Shown: piece after piece, positions 29,849 through 40,343 of the stretch
How positions within the stretch are numbered: position 1 is the stretch's first letter
Layout of the letters: each line of letters starts with the position of its first letter
From: Yamagishiella unicocca
Lineage: Eukaryota; Chlorophyta; Chlorophyceae; Chlamydomonadales; Volvocaceae
NCBI GenBank assembly: GCA_003116995.1
Contig: BDSL01000177.1
Coordinates: forward strand, 49,629-113,628
Reading direction: 5' to 3'
DNA length: 64,000 nt
Made by a program: the position numbers and the translations under genes
The notes under the pieces: model-generated
The model's input: only the letters and a program-made list of their open reading frames with translations
What the model was told of the DNA's origin: nothing
The model's database searches: none

Positions 29849-32800
29849 ATGGAGGACTGGTCGGACAGGCTGCTAAGGCTAAAGCTGCCCGACGAAGACA
29901 AGGCGCGAGTTCGAGTACTGCTCCTGGAAAAGCAGTCGTCCGACAGGCCGCTGTACTTCGCTGGCAGCGGTAAGCAGGCATTGGAGGCCTTAAGCAGCTG
30001 CTGCAGCTGCATGGTGAGGCCGGGACTACCAGATTCAACGCGACCTACGAGCGTTGCATTTAGGCCTCAATGCGCAGCAGCTGCCGGCCCTATCGCTTAC
30101 AGTTGTGGCTGTGCGTGAGCGCACGTGCGGACAAGTGGTCCCCTGCAGCTTGTGCCTGCCTTTGAATGGGGAACTGCGATAGCAGGATCGGCGATAGCCC
30201 TCACCCACCCGCACGTCGCACCGCCTACGGCTGTTCCCTGTGAGATGCGCATGTAGCTAGCATGGGCGTAATGCATCCCGCGTGAAGCCGCCCTCCAAGC
30301 GTTGCGCCCAACCCAGTTGCGATCGCAGGGGCTCACCCAGGCACCTTGACGTTGTTGTGGTGCACATTCGTCTTGGTTTGCGATACTGGAAGCGCCCTGG
30401 GTCTACATGCCCTGGTGCTCGAAACGCACACCCCACCTCCGCTGCGTGTCAGCACTCCTCGCGCCCAACCCCGCACCCCACCCCACACACCAGACCGCAT
30501 CGAGCGCGTGAAGCTTCACGCTTAAGCGGCATGCAACTTAAATCTGCATGTGCCCCACGGCCGTTCCCACGCCGTGCGGGCGCGGCCGCAGGGCCGGGCT
30601 CTGCCAGCACGGCAGCTGGCGGTGAGTTTCTGTTGATTGGTTGTTGGTTGATCGGCATGCCATGTGTGGGTGTGTGAGTGTGAGTGTGTGACTGTTAAAA
30701 CGTCCCACTACACGTTTAATACCCAATGCATGCGATAAACCAGACCCTGTGAGCAGGATTGAATGGGCAGCGGCAGGAGGATCTGGAGTGAAGGGAGCTG
30801 CCGCTCATGTAGCTGCATTCGTCATTACCAGCCTCAACTAACCTGCATGCGTCAACTAACCTGCATGCGTGCGCCCCCTGGCTGCGCCCACGTCATGCAG
30901 CCGCGGCGGCTGGCCCAGGACCGGAGAGTGCGGCAATTGCGGGTGAGTCCGTGCTTGACTGGTGTATGCGTTGCACCTGGATCTCGGTGAACTCCGACGC
31001 TCGTGGCTCTGGTTGCCGAAATGGGTCCTGCGTCGGTCGGTGATGTTCGTGCAAACTCGCACGTCGTACCATGTGAGCTACGGCTGCTTCTTACTTAGCA
31101 TGTGGCATTTTCGCCTTGCTGCATGCATGCTGGCGTGTACCATATCTGTACACGGGCGATGTCAGGCCGCCGTATGTGTGCGTGTCTCAACGATGCTGCG
31201 CGCGGCGTCCATAGTGTCCCTGGGGCATGTTGTTGCGCAGGTGTAGCGGCTGTCTTTAGGCATGTCAGCGTGCAAGCTGCGGCTCCAGCCAGACGCACAA
31301 AACCCGGACCTCTTTTTCTTTGAGCATTTGGAAGCTGCTAACAATGCAGCAGCAGCCATTGCTGGCACGCGTACCAGCAGCTTCTTCTTGCACCCCGAGC
31401 GCGGGCTGGTGGCGGCGATCCAGGACTGGCTGCGCCTGGTTGCTCCGCCACATCCATGCACACGTACGCGCGCACCAAGTAAGCCCTAGCCCCGCCATTA
31501 CACTTCCCCGGTCCGTTACACAGGGCTGCCTTCCTTCTATCAGCGCTTCCTTGACCTCTTGTCGCTTGGCAAGATCACGAGGCCCAACCCCGCTGTGCTG
31601 GCGGCCATCACGAGGCACTGCCCTGCGCGGTTGCTGGTGCTCCACGACTGCGGCGCCGCTGTGGAACTGTACCGGGAAGCTGAGCCCTTTCCTGGAACCT
31701 CTACACAGCGCCACCTGCTCACGCAGCACGGATTGAGGGTCAACGGGCCGCTGTTTCCTAACCCTGCGGAGGGCAGCACCAGCCTGCTGGTCGGAACAAC
31801 AAGCGAAGGCCGGCCGGTTGTAGTCAAGCTGCTCGCTGGAGGTGTCAGCGCTGACGGCGCCCAGCAGCCTGGTGGCGCGGAGGCGGAGGCGTGCCGGGCA
31901 CTGATAGATTTGGAGTCTACGGCCGTGCCGCTGGTGCCGGCGCGCATAATCACCTTCAAGCTTGGTGACGAGCACGTGTCCACCATCGGCCGCCCCCCGG
32001 GCGTGTTCGCGGCAGTGTGCATGCCGCGGTACGTGTCATCGCTCGCGTTAATGGTGCCTCTGCCGGCTGCGGTTGTGCTGGCGGGGGCCAGGCGCATGGC
32101 TGACGCGCTGCTATGGATTCACGGCAAAAATTACACGCACATTGACGTCAAGGTAGGATCGTCGAGAGGGAAGACTGGCATTGATGCAAATCCTGCTTGA
32201 CGGCTGTGTTCAAGTTGATTTGCACACGTAGTTCTTTGCCAGGTGGCCTGCCACCGTTGCTCCTTGCCACGTCTCCCTGGACAGGCGGACAACATATTCG
32301 TGGACTCCAAAGGCAGGTAATGGTACAGGCCTGTGGAGTGGCTCGCGCATGGTCGGGGGCTGCGGTTTCCGGGCCTGCCTGTTGGAACGCCGCCCGGTGT
32401 GGGGCCTGGGTCTGGCGCCTCGGATGGGTTGTGCCACCGGCAGCGAACGGATCAGCCCAAAGATACGCATCATACACCGCGCCAAAGCGACTGCACTGCC
32501 CACACCCATTAGCATCGTCGGATGCGCCAATCTTGTTGCTATTGGAGACGGGATCTGGCCGGCGCGGTTAGCCTCGTCGCTGCTGTGCCTGTTGCTGTTG
32601 CCATTACGTAGGTGAGTGCAAGCTGTTGGTAAGGCTCCTGCCCTCTACTGCTCAGCTTTGCCTTTTACCGATGCATGTGGTGCAGGTGGTGGCTAGGCGA
32701 TTTCGGCTCCACGGTTCGCACGGGCTCGCCGGTGACATCCACCACGTCCTGGTTTGCCCCCGGCAAGCTCCTGGGCCTCCCTGCGAAGCCGGAGTACGAC

Positions 32801-33090
32801 TGGTGAGCTGGACTCCAACGGGATGTGGTGACAGTTTGCTTGCTTGCGCGTGCGCTTGGCTATGCGTCCGTTCTGCAGTCAACATGAGCTCCTCCTCCTG
32901 CCCCAGGCACATGCTTGCCGTGGCACTGGTGCGCGAGATGAACCGGAACAACTGGAGAGAGGTGCTGGTCGAGGACGGCTGTACGCCCGCGAAGAAGCTG
33001 ATCGCGGCGGTGAAAGAGCTGCGCGGGCGCGAGCGCTGCAAAGAGCTGGCCTGCGTCCTGGACGAGCTGCTTCAGAGGGCAGGGTATTAG
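29849..33090 (+). CDS. MEDW-module protein kinase (copy 2), probably frame-damaged at the N-module
   Basis: N-module exon 29849-30013, micro-exon b 30901-30942, then kinase exons 31260-31478, 31524-32152, 32285-32316, 32686-32802 and 32907-33090, whose phases all match (about 394 kinase-module residues, TAG stop). Kinase motifs: RPVVVKLL (VAIK lysine), WIHGKNYTHIDVK/ADNIFVD (HxDxKxxN, built across an intron), WWLGDFGS (DFG), and TSWFAPG, an APE-like position. The region before the N-lobe (LFFFEHLEAANN... QDWLRLV) is not recognised. Two faults are seen: one base is missing in exon 1 relative to 43931 (frame shift before the donor), and micro-exon c at 30580 has lost its acceptor AG. The kinase module itself is open, so an alternative upstream start could still allow expression. 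Confidence 0.6.
30580..30621 (+). pseudogene. Micro-exon c with lost acceptor (copy 2)
   Basis: It matches 2533-2574, but the preceding bases read gtgcGG instead of gtgcAG; the GTGAGT donor is intact. Confidence 0.55.
30901..30942 (+). other. 42-nt linker micro-exon b (copy 2)
   Basis: catgcAG before and GTGAGT after; same sequence as 2853-2894. Confidence 0.5.
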
Positions 33091-33560
33091 GCGACGCTGC
33101 CGTGAGGCCGAGCGTGCGAGGCCCGGAGCTGAGGGTGCGGTGGCCGCGCAGACCCAGGGAAGCGTGCGTGGAGGTCACACAACAAGATGGTGGCGCTGGT
33201 TTGGTTGCGTGGCTTCGCTGGGGGTGGCATTGCGTCTCCTGTACTCGTGTTGTCAGAGGCGAATGTGTGAGAAGCCGTGTAGGGCTCCAGCGCGGGGCAA
33301 ACGTGCTGAGACGGACGATGCACGCCCTGAACGGCACGGGCGCTGCTCCGCGGGGCTGTGGTGTCGCGCGCCTGCACCACCCAGCAACAGGTCGAGAAGT
33401 GTTACACCTGGTGTCCGTGACAGCCGAAGACTGCTGTGGGGCGTGGCATGCATGCCAAACAACTTGGTTGGACTATCGGAAACCTATGGACGCAGGGGGT
33501 AGGGGGGGACCAAAGCAACCCGCATCGATTAACTCTCCCACCTAGCACAGGACCCAGCTA
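33091..33560. other. Kinase 3' flank, no gene seen
   Basis: Duplicate of 3660-4130. Confidence 0.5.
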
Positions 33561-33866
33561 GTGATATACCGTGTCGTACATCATACTGACAGATCAGGAC
33601 GTGGGTACGGCAGGTCAGCCCGTGAGATTCCCTCCAGGAGCCGCCCTGCAGAATGGCAGCATCGCCTGCCCGGTGCCCCCCCTTCACCAACTGGGCTCGC
33701 CACCTTCACCAACTGGGCCCTGTGCGGCGGCGTGCCCGAGGGACTCAACCCCCGCAGCTTGAGGTACGGCACATGTACGGCATATGTACGACCACCGCAC
33801 CCCGGAGCGCCATGGAGGCGGGCGGGAAGGTCCGGGTGGGCCTGCAGCTGTACGGCATTTCCGCTG
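33561..33866 (+). pseudogene. Truncated duplicate of the unknown gene's first exon
   Basis: It matches 4121-4414 (SYIILTDQDVGTAGQ...). An extra ttcaccaactggg-type segment near 33683 shifts the frame, and homology stops at 33866, so the later exons present at 4533-5563 are missing. Confidence 0.6.
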
Positions 33867-34293
33867 GCACCGGCGTCGAGGCCTGGCCATTGCGGCTCGC
33901 ACATTTGCTTCTGCAAGACGTGTGCTAGCGGGCCGCGGCATGCCGCGACCCAAGCCGCCAAACGCTATCTTGGACCTGAATTTTCCCGTTCCCGCGACTA
34001 ACGCTTGGCATTCAGCTTTAAGAAGGCTACGCGACGCAAGTGCGAGCGAGCCGAAGGGTTATGTATGTGCCATGACGCAGGCAGGGGCATCCCCGAGTAT
34101 TCAATGAATCAAATGCAGAGTCACTGCTTGCGCTTGCCGTATATTTTGTTAACTTGTTGAGCTGGGTGTGTCAGTGGAGTGAAGGCCGTTCTGGCAGTAC
34201 ACGAAGGTGGGTTTTATTTTGAAACTAGATAACGAGCAATGTTAGGGTACCTCGACGTAGGGGGGTTGCACCGTAGCGCCTGACGTAGCGCCT

Positions 34294-34331
34294 GACTTTA
34301 TAGGACTTAGCTTTGCTGGTCCTATAAAGTC
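34294..34331. repeat. 13-bp perfect hairpin
   Basis: Arms GACTTTATAGGAC (34294-34306) and GTCCTATAAAGTC (34319-34331) with a 12-nt loop. It is AT-rich against a GC-rich background, with a gtagcgcctgac tandem pair just before it. Confidence 0.85.
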
Positions 34332-35767
34332 TAAGACGATGGGCATCGATTTGCAACCGGTCTTCAGCGTTGATATGAGGGGCGGCTCTTCCGTGCGTTC
34401 GCCGGCCTTCGAGGCTGCTGTCAGCGAACATAGTGGGGTTGGCGAGTCTTGAATCATGGTAGTCAAGCAGCTGTGGCTCGCCTGCCATAGGCTATACTTT
34501 AGGGATGCGATCGTTACAGGAGAGAACAACCCCGGCAGCCGAAGCAGCCAAGGCCATGCAAGGAGCGATTGCCCCAAACCCTCGCAACGGATAACGATGA
34601 CGGCGCATGGTTGCACATCAGCTGAGCCACGTGCAGGGTGTCGAAGCCAGGCCAACAGACCTGCCAAAGCCACACCACACAGCAGCCCCGCAGCAAATCG
34701 GGCCACAGGGCCCACACCCGACACCGACAGCACAACATTACGAGGCAGGAAACACGGATGACCCCCCCCCCGCCGCCCCGGTCACGGGAGGGCGGATGGG
34801 AACCCCCATCGTCAGGCAACACCAGAGTCACCTCGCACCAGCCTGGCTATCTTCCCCTCGGGGAGGTTGGCCAAGCGGACAACCTTCACAACCTAGGACC
34901 CCAATTAGGTTGTTTGGCGGGGGACCACCTCCGCGCTGCCTAGAGCCTGGGAGGTTGTCCAGCAGGCTGTTTGAAAGGTGCCAAAAGGTATAACTTGCCT
35001 GCAGCTGAGCTTGATCCGGCAACCTTCTAGTCAGGCGGTGTCAAGAGGGGAGGTTGCCTGGCAGGGGGACAACCAAGCAGCGCAAATGCAGCAGGGTAAT
35101 TGGCACTGGCAGCGGCTTCCAACTCAGGTATCGACCCAATCATCGCTCAACGCGATGGAGTGGACGTGCCGGTACATACACTCTCACCGGCTCTCCGGCC
35201 CCACCCTCCCTGCTGCTATGCGTTCTGGCCTCCTTGCTAAGTTCTGGGCCTTGCTGCGGGACTTTGCGGCCTTGGGTTTGCCCCGCAAGGGCTGGGGTGA
35301 CGTGGGGGTGGACCACCCCTTTTTGTTCGTAACCGGGGGTCGGCTCGTGTGCGCCGTGCCGCCCTAGCTAGCCTGCTTTGGCTGCTGTTTGTTCTTTCGT
35401 TCTTTCTTTCCTGGTGCCACCTTTGCTGGTTCGAGATACGAGTGGTGCGGGTGATGGGCAGGTGAGCCAATGGGGGCTTTTGTGGTGGTTTTGACGCGTA
35501 AGGGTGGCCTGCATGGGGCCGTGTCCTGCCGTCGCTTGTGCTGACTTTGCATGACGCTGTTTGCCTGCTGTTGCCCGTACCCGACCTTGGTTCCGTGTCT
35601 CTTCCGCAGTGCTTTCCCGCCGGGTTAAGGGCGGGTGCCGCCTGTCGTGCGGCCACTGTAACGAGGTCTCTCTCTCTCATCAGCTTAGACTCGTGTGTCG
35701 ACCCAACAAGGAGGAAGGTGGGGGTCGGCCGACCATGTGGGAGGGAGACTCTGGGTTCGCAGTCAGG

Positions 35768-35897
35768 GTTCGACCCCACTAGGAATCAATAGTCGGCCGA
35801 AGGGCCAATCCGGACTGAGGTGTGTAGGTCCGAGGGTAGACGCTTTGCTTGGTAGTCGGTGTTCGACCCCATAAGGAATCAATAGTCGGCTGAAGGG
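35768..35897. repeat. 37-bp near-direct repeat, 93-bp spacing
   Basis: Both units start gttcgacccc and contain aggaatcaatagtcgg; three mismatches. Confidence 0.75.
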
Positions 35898-36385
35898 TCG
35901 GCAGGGGAAGGGGCCGCACGGCAAGCAACCCTGGCAGTGCTCAGAGGAGGGGGGGGGCAGGAACGGGTACGAACGAAGCGGCAGCTGGCAGAGGAGGTGG
36001 AGGAGTTCGTGGAGAAGTCCGCGGAGAATGTTTCATCCTGCCCGGAAAGCGATGAGGAGGTGGCCTCTGGAGGGATGGACCTGTAAAGTTCAAGCGATGC
36101 TGAACCTGTACCGATGGCTTATCGAGTGAAGTATGAATGAAATAAGGCTGTTTATTGCGAATAGGCTGCCGTGGCGTGCAGGTGTCCAGCGCATGGTGCT
36201 GGTACGACGACTGGTACGGCGACTGGTGGCTGGCTGCTGCTTAGGTTGCGCGCCTGCCTGTTCCCAGTATCTGCCGTTGTGCTGATAGTACCCGGTACAC
36301 TGTCGGCCACTAGTGCAATCTCAATATGGGTGGGTGTCAGGGGCGTGCGTCTTTCTGTTATCTTCTGGATTTTGTGTCTCCGAAG

Positions 36386-36445
36386 GGGTGGCTGGGATCT
36401 GAGTGCTGGCCTCTACACCGGGTGGCTGGGATCTGAGTGCTGGCC
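36386..36445. repeat. 26-bp direct repeat pair
   Basis: gggtggctgggatctgag... at 36386-36411 and 36420-36445. Confidence 0.8.
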
Positions 36446-36737
36446 ATTCGACCCCTTCTTCTGCTGTAACGCGATACGGCAGTAATGAGCAATAAGTGCT
36501 AGATTTCCCTTATAGCGTAATACAATGAGCACTCATCCATTTATGGATTGCAGGGCACTGACCGCTGTGTTTCTAGGCTTGCTTTTTCATAACAGCAAAC
36601 CCTTACCTATTAAATGAGTTGGCATCTTAGCAATACGTGCCTTGTACCGGTAATGCACGACATCTACCGCTGCTGCCCTATCTTAGCTGTCAGCAATCCT
36701 CAATTGGTGTATGTACGTCCCGATCGAGAACGCTGAC

Positions 36738-36761
36738 GCCTACAAATTGCCGGCTCACTTC
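36738..36761 (+). repeat. 24-bp segment shared with 26171-26194
   Basis: It lies in an open frame reading VPIENADAYKLPAHFSHS. It is possibly a stray exon of the same gene family. Confidence 0.45.
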
Positions 36762-37315
36762 AGCCACAGCCTGTTGCAATATGATCGATCTAGATGCACA
36801 GTCACGGTGCGAAGCTTTGTGATCGAGACAATTGCCAATCCCCGTCCCAAAAAACCCTGGCTGTCGCACACGATTGGAACCGGGGGAGGGGTCAGCCTCG
36901 GTGCCCCATGGGGCGGCCCAACGACGCAGGTCCCTGTATCAAGATTAAGCTCGGTTTGCATGGTCCCAGGTAATGTTCTTCAGCGAAAACGCTTAAAAGA
37001 AAGCAGCAAGGTCTTCCCATCAGCGCACTGCACTAACGTAGATGTGGTGACGTGTCCTTCCCGCATAAAGGTAATGATTGCGCATGTTTCTCATTTTTTG
37101 CGTTGTAGGCTAATGCTTGTGGTTTTGGGCTCGGACTCAGGCCTATGTTCGCGGTGAGACGGTCGTCATGGAGCTGCTCTTTGTCGCGACTCACAGTGTT
37201 GGTATTTTGGGCCATTCTATACGATAAAGAAGCGCCCCAGATTCTTGTTACTATAACTTCATAAGCTTGCCGTTGTCCCCGTTGATGATGGGTCGTCAAT
37301 CGGGGTCGGACGTCG

Positions 37316-37320
37316 GAGTG
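37316..37320. repeat. Target-site duplication of LTR element 2 (left)
   Basis: gagtg, repeated at 43738-43742. Confidence 0.9.
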
Positions 37321-37502
37321 TGCAACGTACATGTCCACTTTTGGTGGCGTCTAAAGACACCGGTTCGCGGGCAAGCCCCAAACCTTAAGGGACATCCGCT
37401 GTACGGATGACATCATCGCGGGCATAAGCGTAACAGGCCGTTGCCTGCCTTAACCCCATAAGCATCCATAGTCATGTATGTAACGGGCCCTTGCACGTTA
37501 CA
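37321..37502 (-). repeat. 3' LTR of element 2
   Basis: 182 bp, identical to 43556-43737. Confidence 0.95.
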
Positions 37503-37518
37503 TCATCCCCCTCCTAAA
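37503..37518 (-). other. Polypurine tract of element 2
   Basis: TTTAGGAGGGGGATGA on the minus strand, adjoining the 3' LTR. Confidence 0.75.
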
Positions 37519-37547
37519 TGGCTGGTCGTCCCGACAGCCAACCAACC

Positions 37548-40343
37548 CTACTTCCACCGCCACATAGAGTGGGAAAGCAGGGCATCCGGAACCCCGCTGA
37601 TGGCAAATAGGTGGGTGAGGAACATAGCGAAGCGCATCGGCTTCTTGATTGCACGGCCGTGTCGTGTAATCATAGGCGCTCGTTGCGGCTCCGAGCCATC
37701 ACTCGTCCCACGCGAACGTGCGGACTGAGATTGGGACTTCGTAGCATCTACATCTGCACCTTGATGAGCCCAGTAGTCGCGTAGTAAATCGCCGCAGTTG
37801 GTCAGGTGTGCTTCGGGCTCCCACGAGTCGTACTCAGGACCCTGACCTTTCCAACGCATCAAATAGTACCGTACGGCTCGACGCTTCTCCTTCACAATCT
37901 TGTGAAGCAAGATTTGCTCGACCTCAAATTCCAGCTCACCATCGACTATCTCAGGTGGTGGAGGTACCTTAGCGCGACCACCGTCGTGGTACGGGCGAAG
38001 AAGTGACACATGAAACACGTTATGCAGCCGAACCGAAGGTGGAAGATCCAACCGGTACGCGACCTCGTTGATCTTTTCAGTTACCGCAAACGGCCCGATA
38101 AACCGAGGCAACAGCTTGCGCGGTCCCTCAAGTCGCATATGCTGCGTGCTCAGAAGGACTCGATCTCCAACAGACAGTCCCCTTGCTGAGCGGCGCGTGT
38201 CAGCCCACTTCTTCATCCGATCACGAGCAGCACTCAAACATGCCTTAGCTCGTTCCAAAGCGCGTTGCATGTCCGTGGAAAAACGAACAGCAAGAGGGTT
38301 GGCCAGCTCGGCGCCCAGGTTTGCCCCTGGCGCGTCAGCATTTGCGCCTGCGAGCTCGGCGCCAAGGTTCGCACCATTGGCGACGGCCCTTGCACGTGTC
38401 TGGACCATACGTTCCCGCAGCGTACGAGTCCTCGCCTCCCCCAAATTGCGGACCAAATGGGAAGCAGGCGTAAGGGGTTCATAACCATACATCAACCGAA
38501 AAGGCGTAGTATGGGTGGATTCATGGACCGAGTTGTTAATGGCAAACTCAGCCATCGGTGAGAAACGAGACCAAGAGGCAGGGTCGCCGGCTACATAATG
38601 CCGCAACATATCCTCGAGGACACGATTAATACGCTCCGTTTGGCCATCCGTCTGTGGGTGGTAAGCGGAACTATGACGTACGTCAATGCCGTACCCAGCG
38701 TACAACGACTCCGTAAAGGCAGCCGTAAACGTGGGATCACGATCACTGACCACAATCAGTGGCAACCCATAGGAGCACACTATTGTGTTAAAGAAGATTT
38801 CAGCAGCACCGACGGAATCGATGTTGGCCGAACATGGGACAAAGCGTACCATCTTAGTAAGCTTGTCAACAAACACATAAATCGACGTGTTACCGTTGGG
38901 GTCCGGGGGTAAGTCGGTGATGAAATCCATTGTAACCACAGACCATTTCTGATCTGGAAGTGGCAACGGAAGAAGCATACCGCCCGGGAGCGACGAACTC
39001 GCCTTAACCCGTTGGCAACTGTCACATGAGCGAACAAAGTCGCTAACCGTACGACGCATCCGTGGCCACCAGAAGTGCCTCCGCGCCAACTGAAGCGTTT
39101 TGGTAACGCCTGTATGGCCTGCTAACGGATGGTCATGACATAAGCGGAGAACAGTTGCGCGCAGCTCCTTATAATCTGGAACCACCATCGCATCTCCAAG
39201 GAACCAAAAGCCATGAGCTTGCGTCACGCCAACTGCCTTTCGAACGTTCGCAGCCTCGGTCGTGTCAGCAAACCAGGGATCATGACCATACCCTTCTTGA
39301 ACCGTCTCTTCGAACTTAGGAAAAGAGCTGGAGAGCTCTGCGGCGGCACCCGGGAAGGAGGTTAATTCCCCCAACCGCCGAGCACTAATCGTCATTACTG
39401 TTGCCACTTGGACTTCGACGTGTCCCGGAAGACGAGACAACGGATCCGCTGGGTTACAGCGTCCCGCGCGATACTGCCAGTCGAAATCAAAGGACTCCAG
39501 AAACTCCGACCACCGCGCCTGTCGTCGAGAGAGAAGATTTTTCCGGCGCATGGCAGTGTTGGGTTCGTGGTCCGTAACGACCGTGAACTTGACACCTTCA
39601 AGATAACATCGCCACAATTTGAGAGCATGCACAACAGCGAGTAGTTCACGCTCTGTGGTCACATAGTTGCGCTCCGCAGGAATTAGCTTTCGACTTTCAA
39701 AAGCCACAGGCCTGCCATGTTGGAGCAGAATTGCACCTAGCGCAAAATCACTGGCATCCGCAATGACCTCAAAAGGCTCGCGCGGATTTGGCAGCGCTAG
39801 CACAGGTGCCGTTGTGAGAGCTTCCTTAATCCGTCGGAAAGCCTCGTCACATGTTTCCGTCCAGTCCCACCTAACTTTCGGCGAAAGGAGGTTCGTCAGC
39901 GGTGCAGCCATCGCCGCATACGCCCGTATGAACTTCCTAAAGTAGTTAGCGAGACCTAGGAAGGCACGTAGTTCGGATACGTTCGTGGGGACAGACCACT
40001 CCTGAACGATAGCGGTCTTCCGTGGGTCAGGCCGTACCCCGTCGGCCGACACGATGTGTCCCAAGAAGGTAACCGAAGGCTTAAAGAATTCGCACTTAGG
40101 CAGCTTGCAGTAAAACTGATGCTGCTCTAATCGCTCCAGGACCGTGCGTAAATGTTCCACGTGTTCCTCAGCGGAGTGCGAGAAAATCAAGATGTCATCC
40201 AAATATACGACGACGTACGGCAAGCCTTGCAAAGCCGCATTCATCGCAGACTGGAAGACAGCTGGTGCGTTCGTTAACCCAAACGGCAACTTTGTACTGA
40301 TAATGCCCGAAAGGAGTACGGAACGCAGTTCGCTCGATATCAC
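37548..40343 (-). CDS. pol: Pol of LTR element 2, part 2: RT (C-half), RNase H, integrase, chromodomain
   Basis: Up to 931 residues in a frame shifted relative to part 1. It opens around the RT motif [12 protein letters not shown], then YLDDILIFS (catalytic YxDD), RNase H ([31 protein letters not shown]), integrase with a zinc region (CHDHPLAGH...CDSCQ) and D,D,E residues ([26 protein letters not shown]), a linker with two GANLGAELA units, a GPF-type segment ([10 protein letters not shown]), and a chromodomain ([19 protein letters not shown]). The catalytic residues that can be checked are present. Confidence 0.9.
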   Translation of the reverse strand: MISSELRSVLLSGIISTKLPFGLTNAPAVFQSAMNAALQGLPYVVVYLDDILIFSHSAEEHVEHLRTVLERLEQHQFYCKLPKCEFFKPSVTFLGHIVSADGVRPDPRKTAIVQEWSVPTNVSELRAFLGLANYFRKFIRAYAAMAAPLTNLLSPKVRWDWTETCDEAFRRIKEALTTAPVLALPNPREPFEVIADASDFALGAILLQHGRPVAFESRKLIPAERNYVTTERELLAVVHALKLWRCYLEGVKFTVVTDHEPNTAMRRKNLLSRRQARWSEFLESFDFDWQYRAGRCNPADPLSRLPGHVEVQVATVMTISARRLGELTSFPGAAAELSSSFPKFEETVQEGYGHDPWFADTTEAANVRKAVGVTQAHGFWFLGDAMVVPDYKELRATVLRLCHDHPLAGHTGVTKTLQLARRHFWWPRMRRTVSDFVRSCDSCQRVKASSSLPGGMLLPLPLPDQKWSVVTMDFITDLPPDPNGNTSIYVFVDKLTKMVRFVPCSANIDSVGAAEIFFNTIVCSYGLPLIVVSDRDPTFTAAFTESLYAGYGIDVRHSSAYHPQTDGQTERINRVLEDMLRHYVAGDPASWSRFSPMAEFAINNSVHESTHTTPFRLMYGYEPLTPASHLVRNLGEARTRTLRERMVQTRARAVANGANLGAELAGANADAPGANLGAELANPLAVRFSTDMQRALERAKACLSAARDRMKKWADTRRSARGLSVGDRVLLSTQHMRLEGPRKLLPRFIGPFAVTEKINEVAYRLDLPPSVRLHNVFHVSLLRPYHDGGRAKVPPPPEIVDGELEFEVEQILLHKIVKEKRRAVRYYLMRWKGQGPEYDSWEPEAHLTNCGDLLRDYWAHQGADVDATKSQSQSARSRGTSDGSEPQRAPMITRHGRAIKKPMRFAMFLTHLFAISGVPDALLSHSMWRWK

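Larger units (their letters stand above)
27428..33866. repeat. Segmental duplication SD1, copy 2
   Basis: This is the fuller partner of 1-4414. Confidence 0.9.
33867..37315. other. Low-information region with short repeats
   Basis: No gene is convincing. Seen here: a 13-bp hairpin (34294-34331), repeated gggaggttg words (34860-35075), an open frame 34978-35367 (ends GGRLVCAVPP, no known domain), a 37-bp near-repeat (35768-35804 and 35861-35897), a 26-bp tandem-like pair (36386-36411 and 36420-36445), and the 24-bp match to the MDEVF upstream region (36738-36761). Probably degraded mobile DNA. Confidence 0.4.

Noticed and set aside
35760..35800. tRNA gene at the GGTTCGACCCC word
   Set aside because: No cloverleaf or A box could be built around it.
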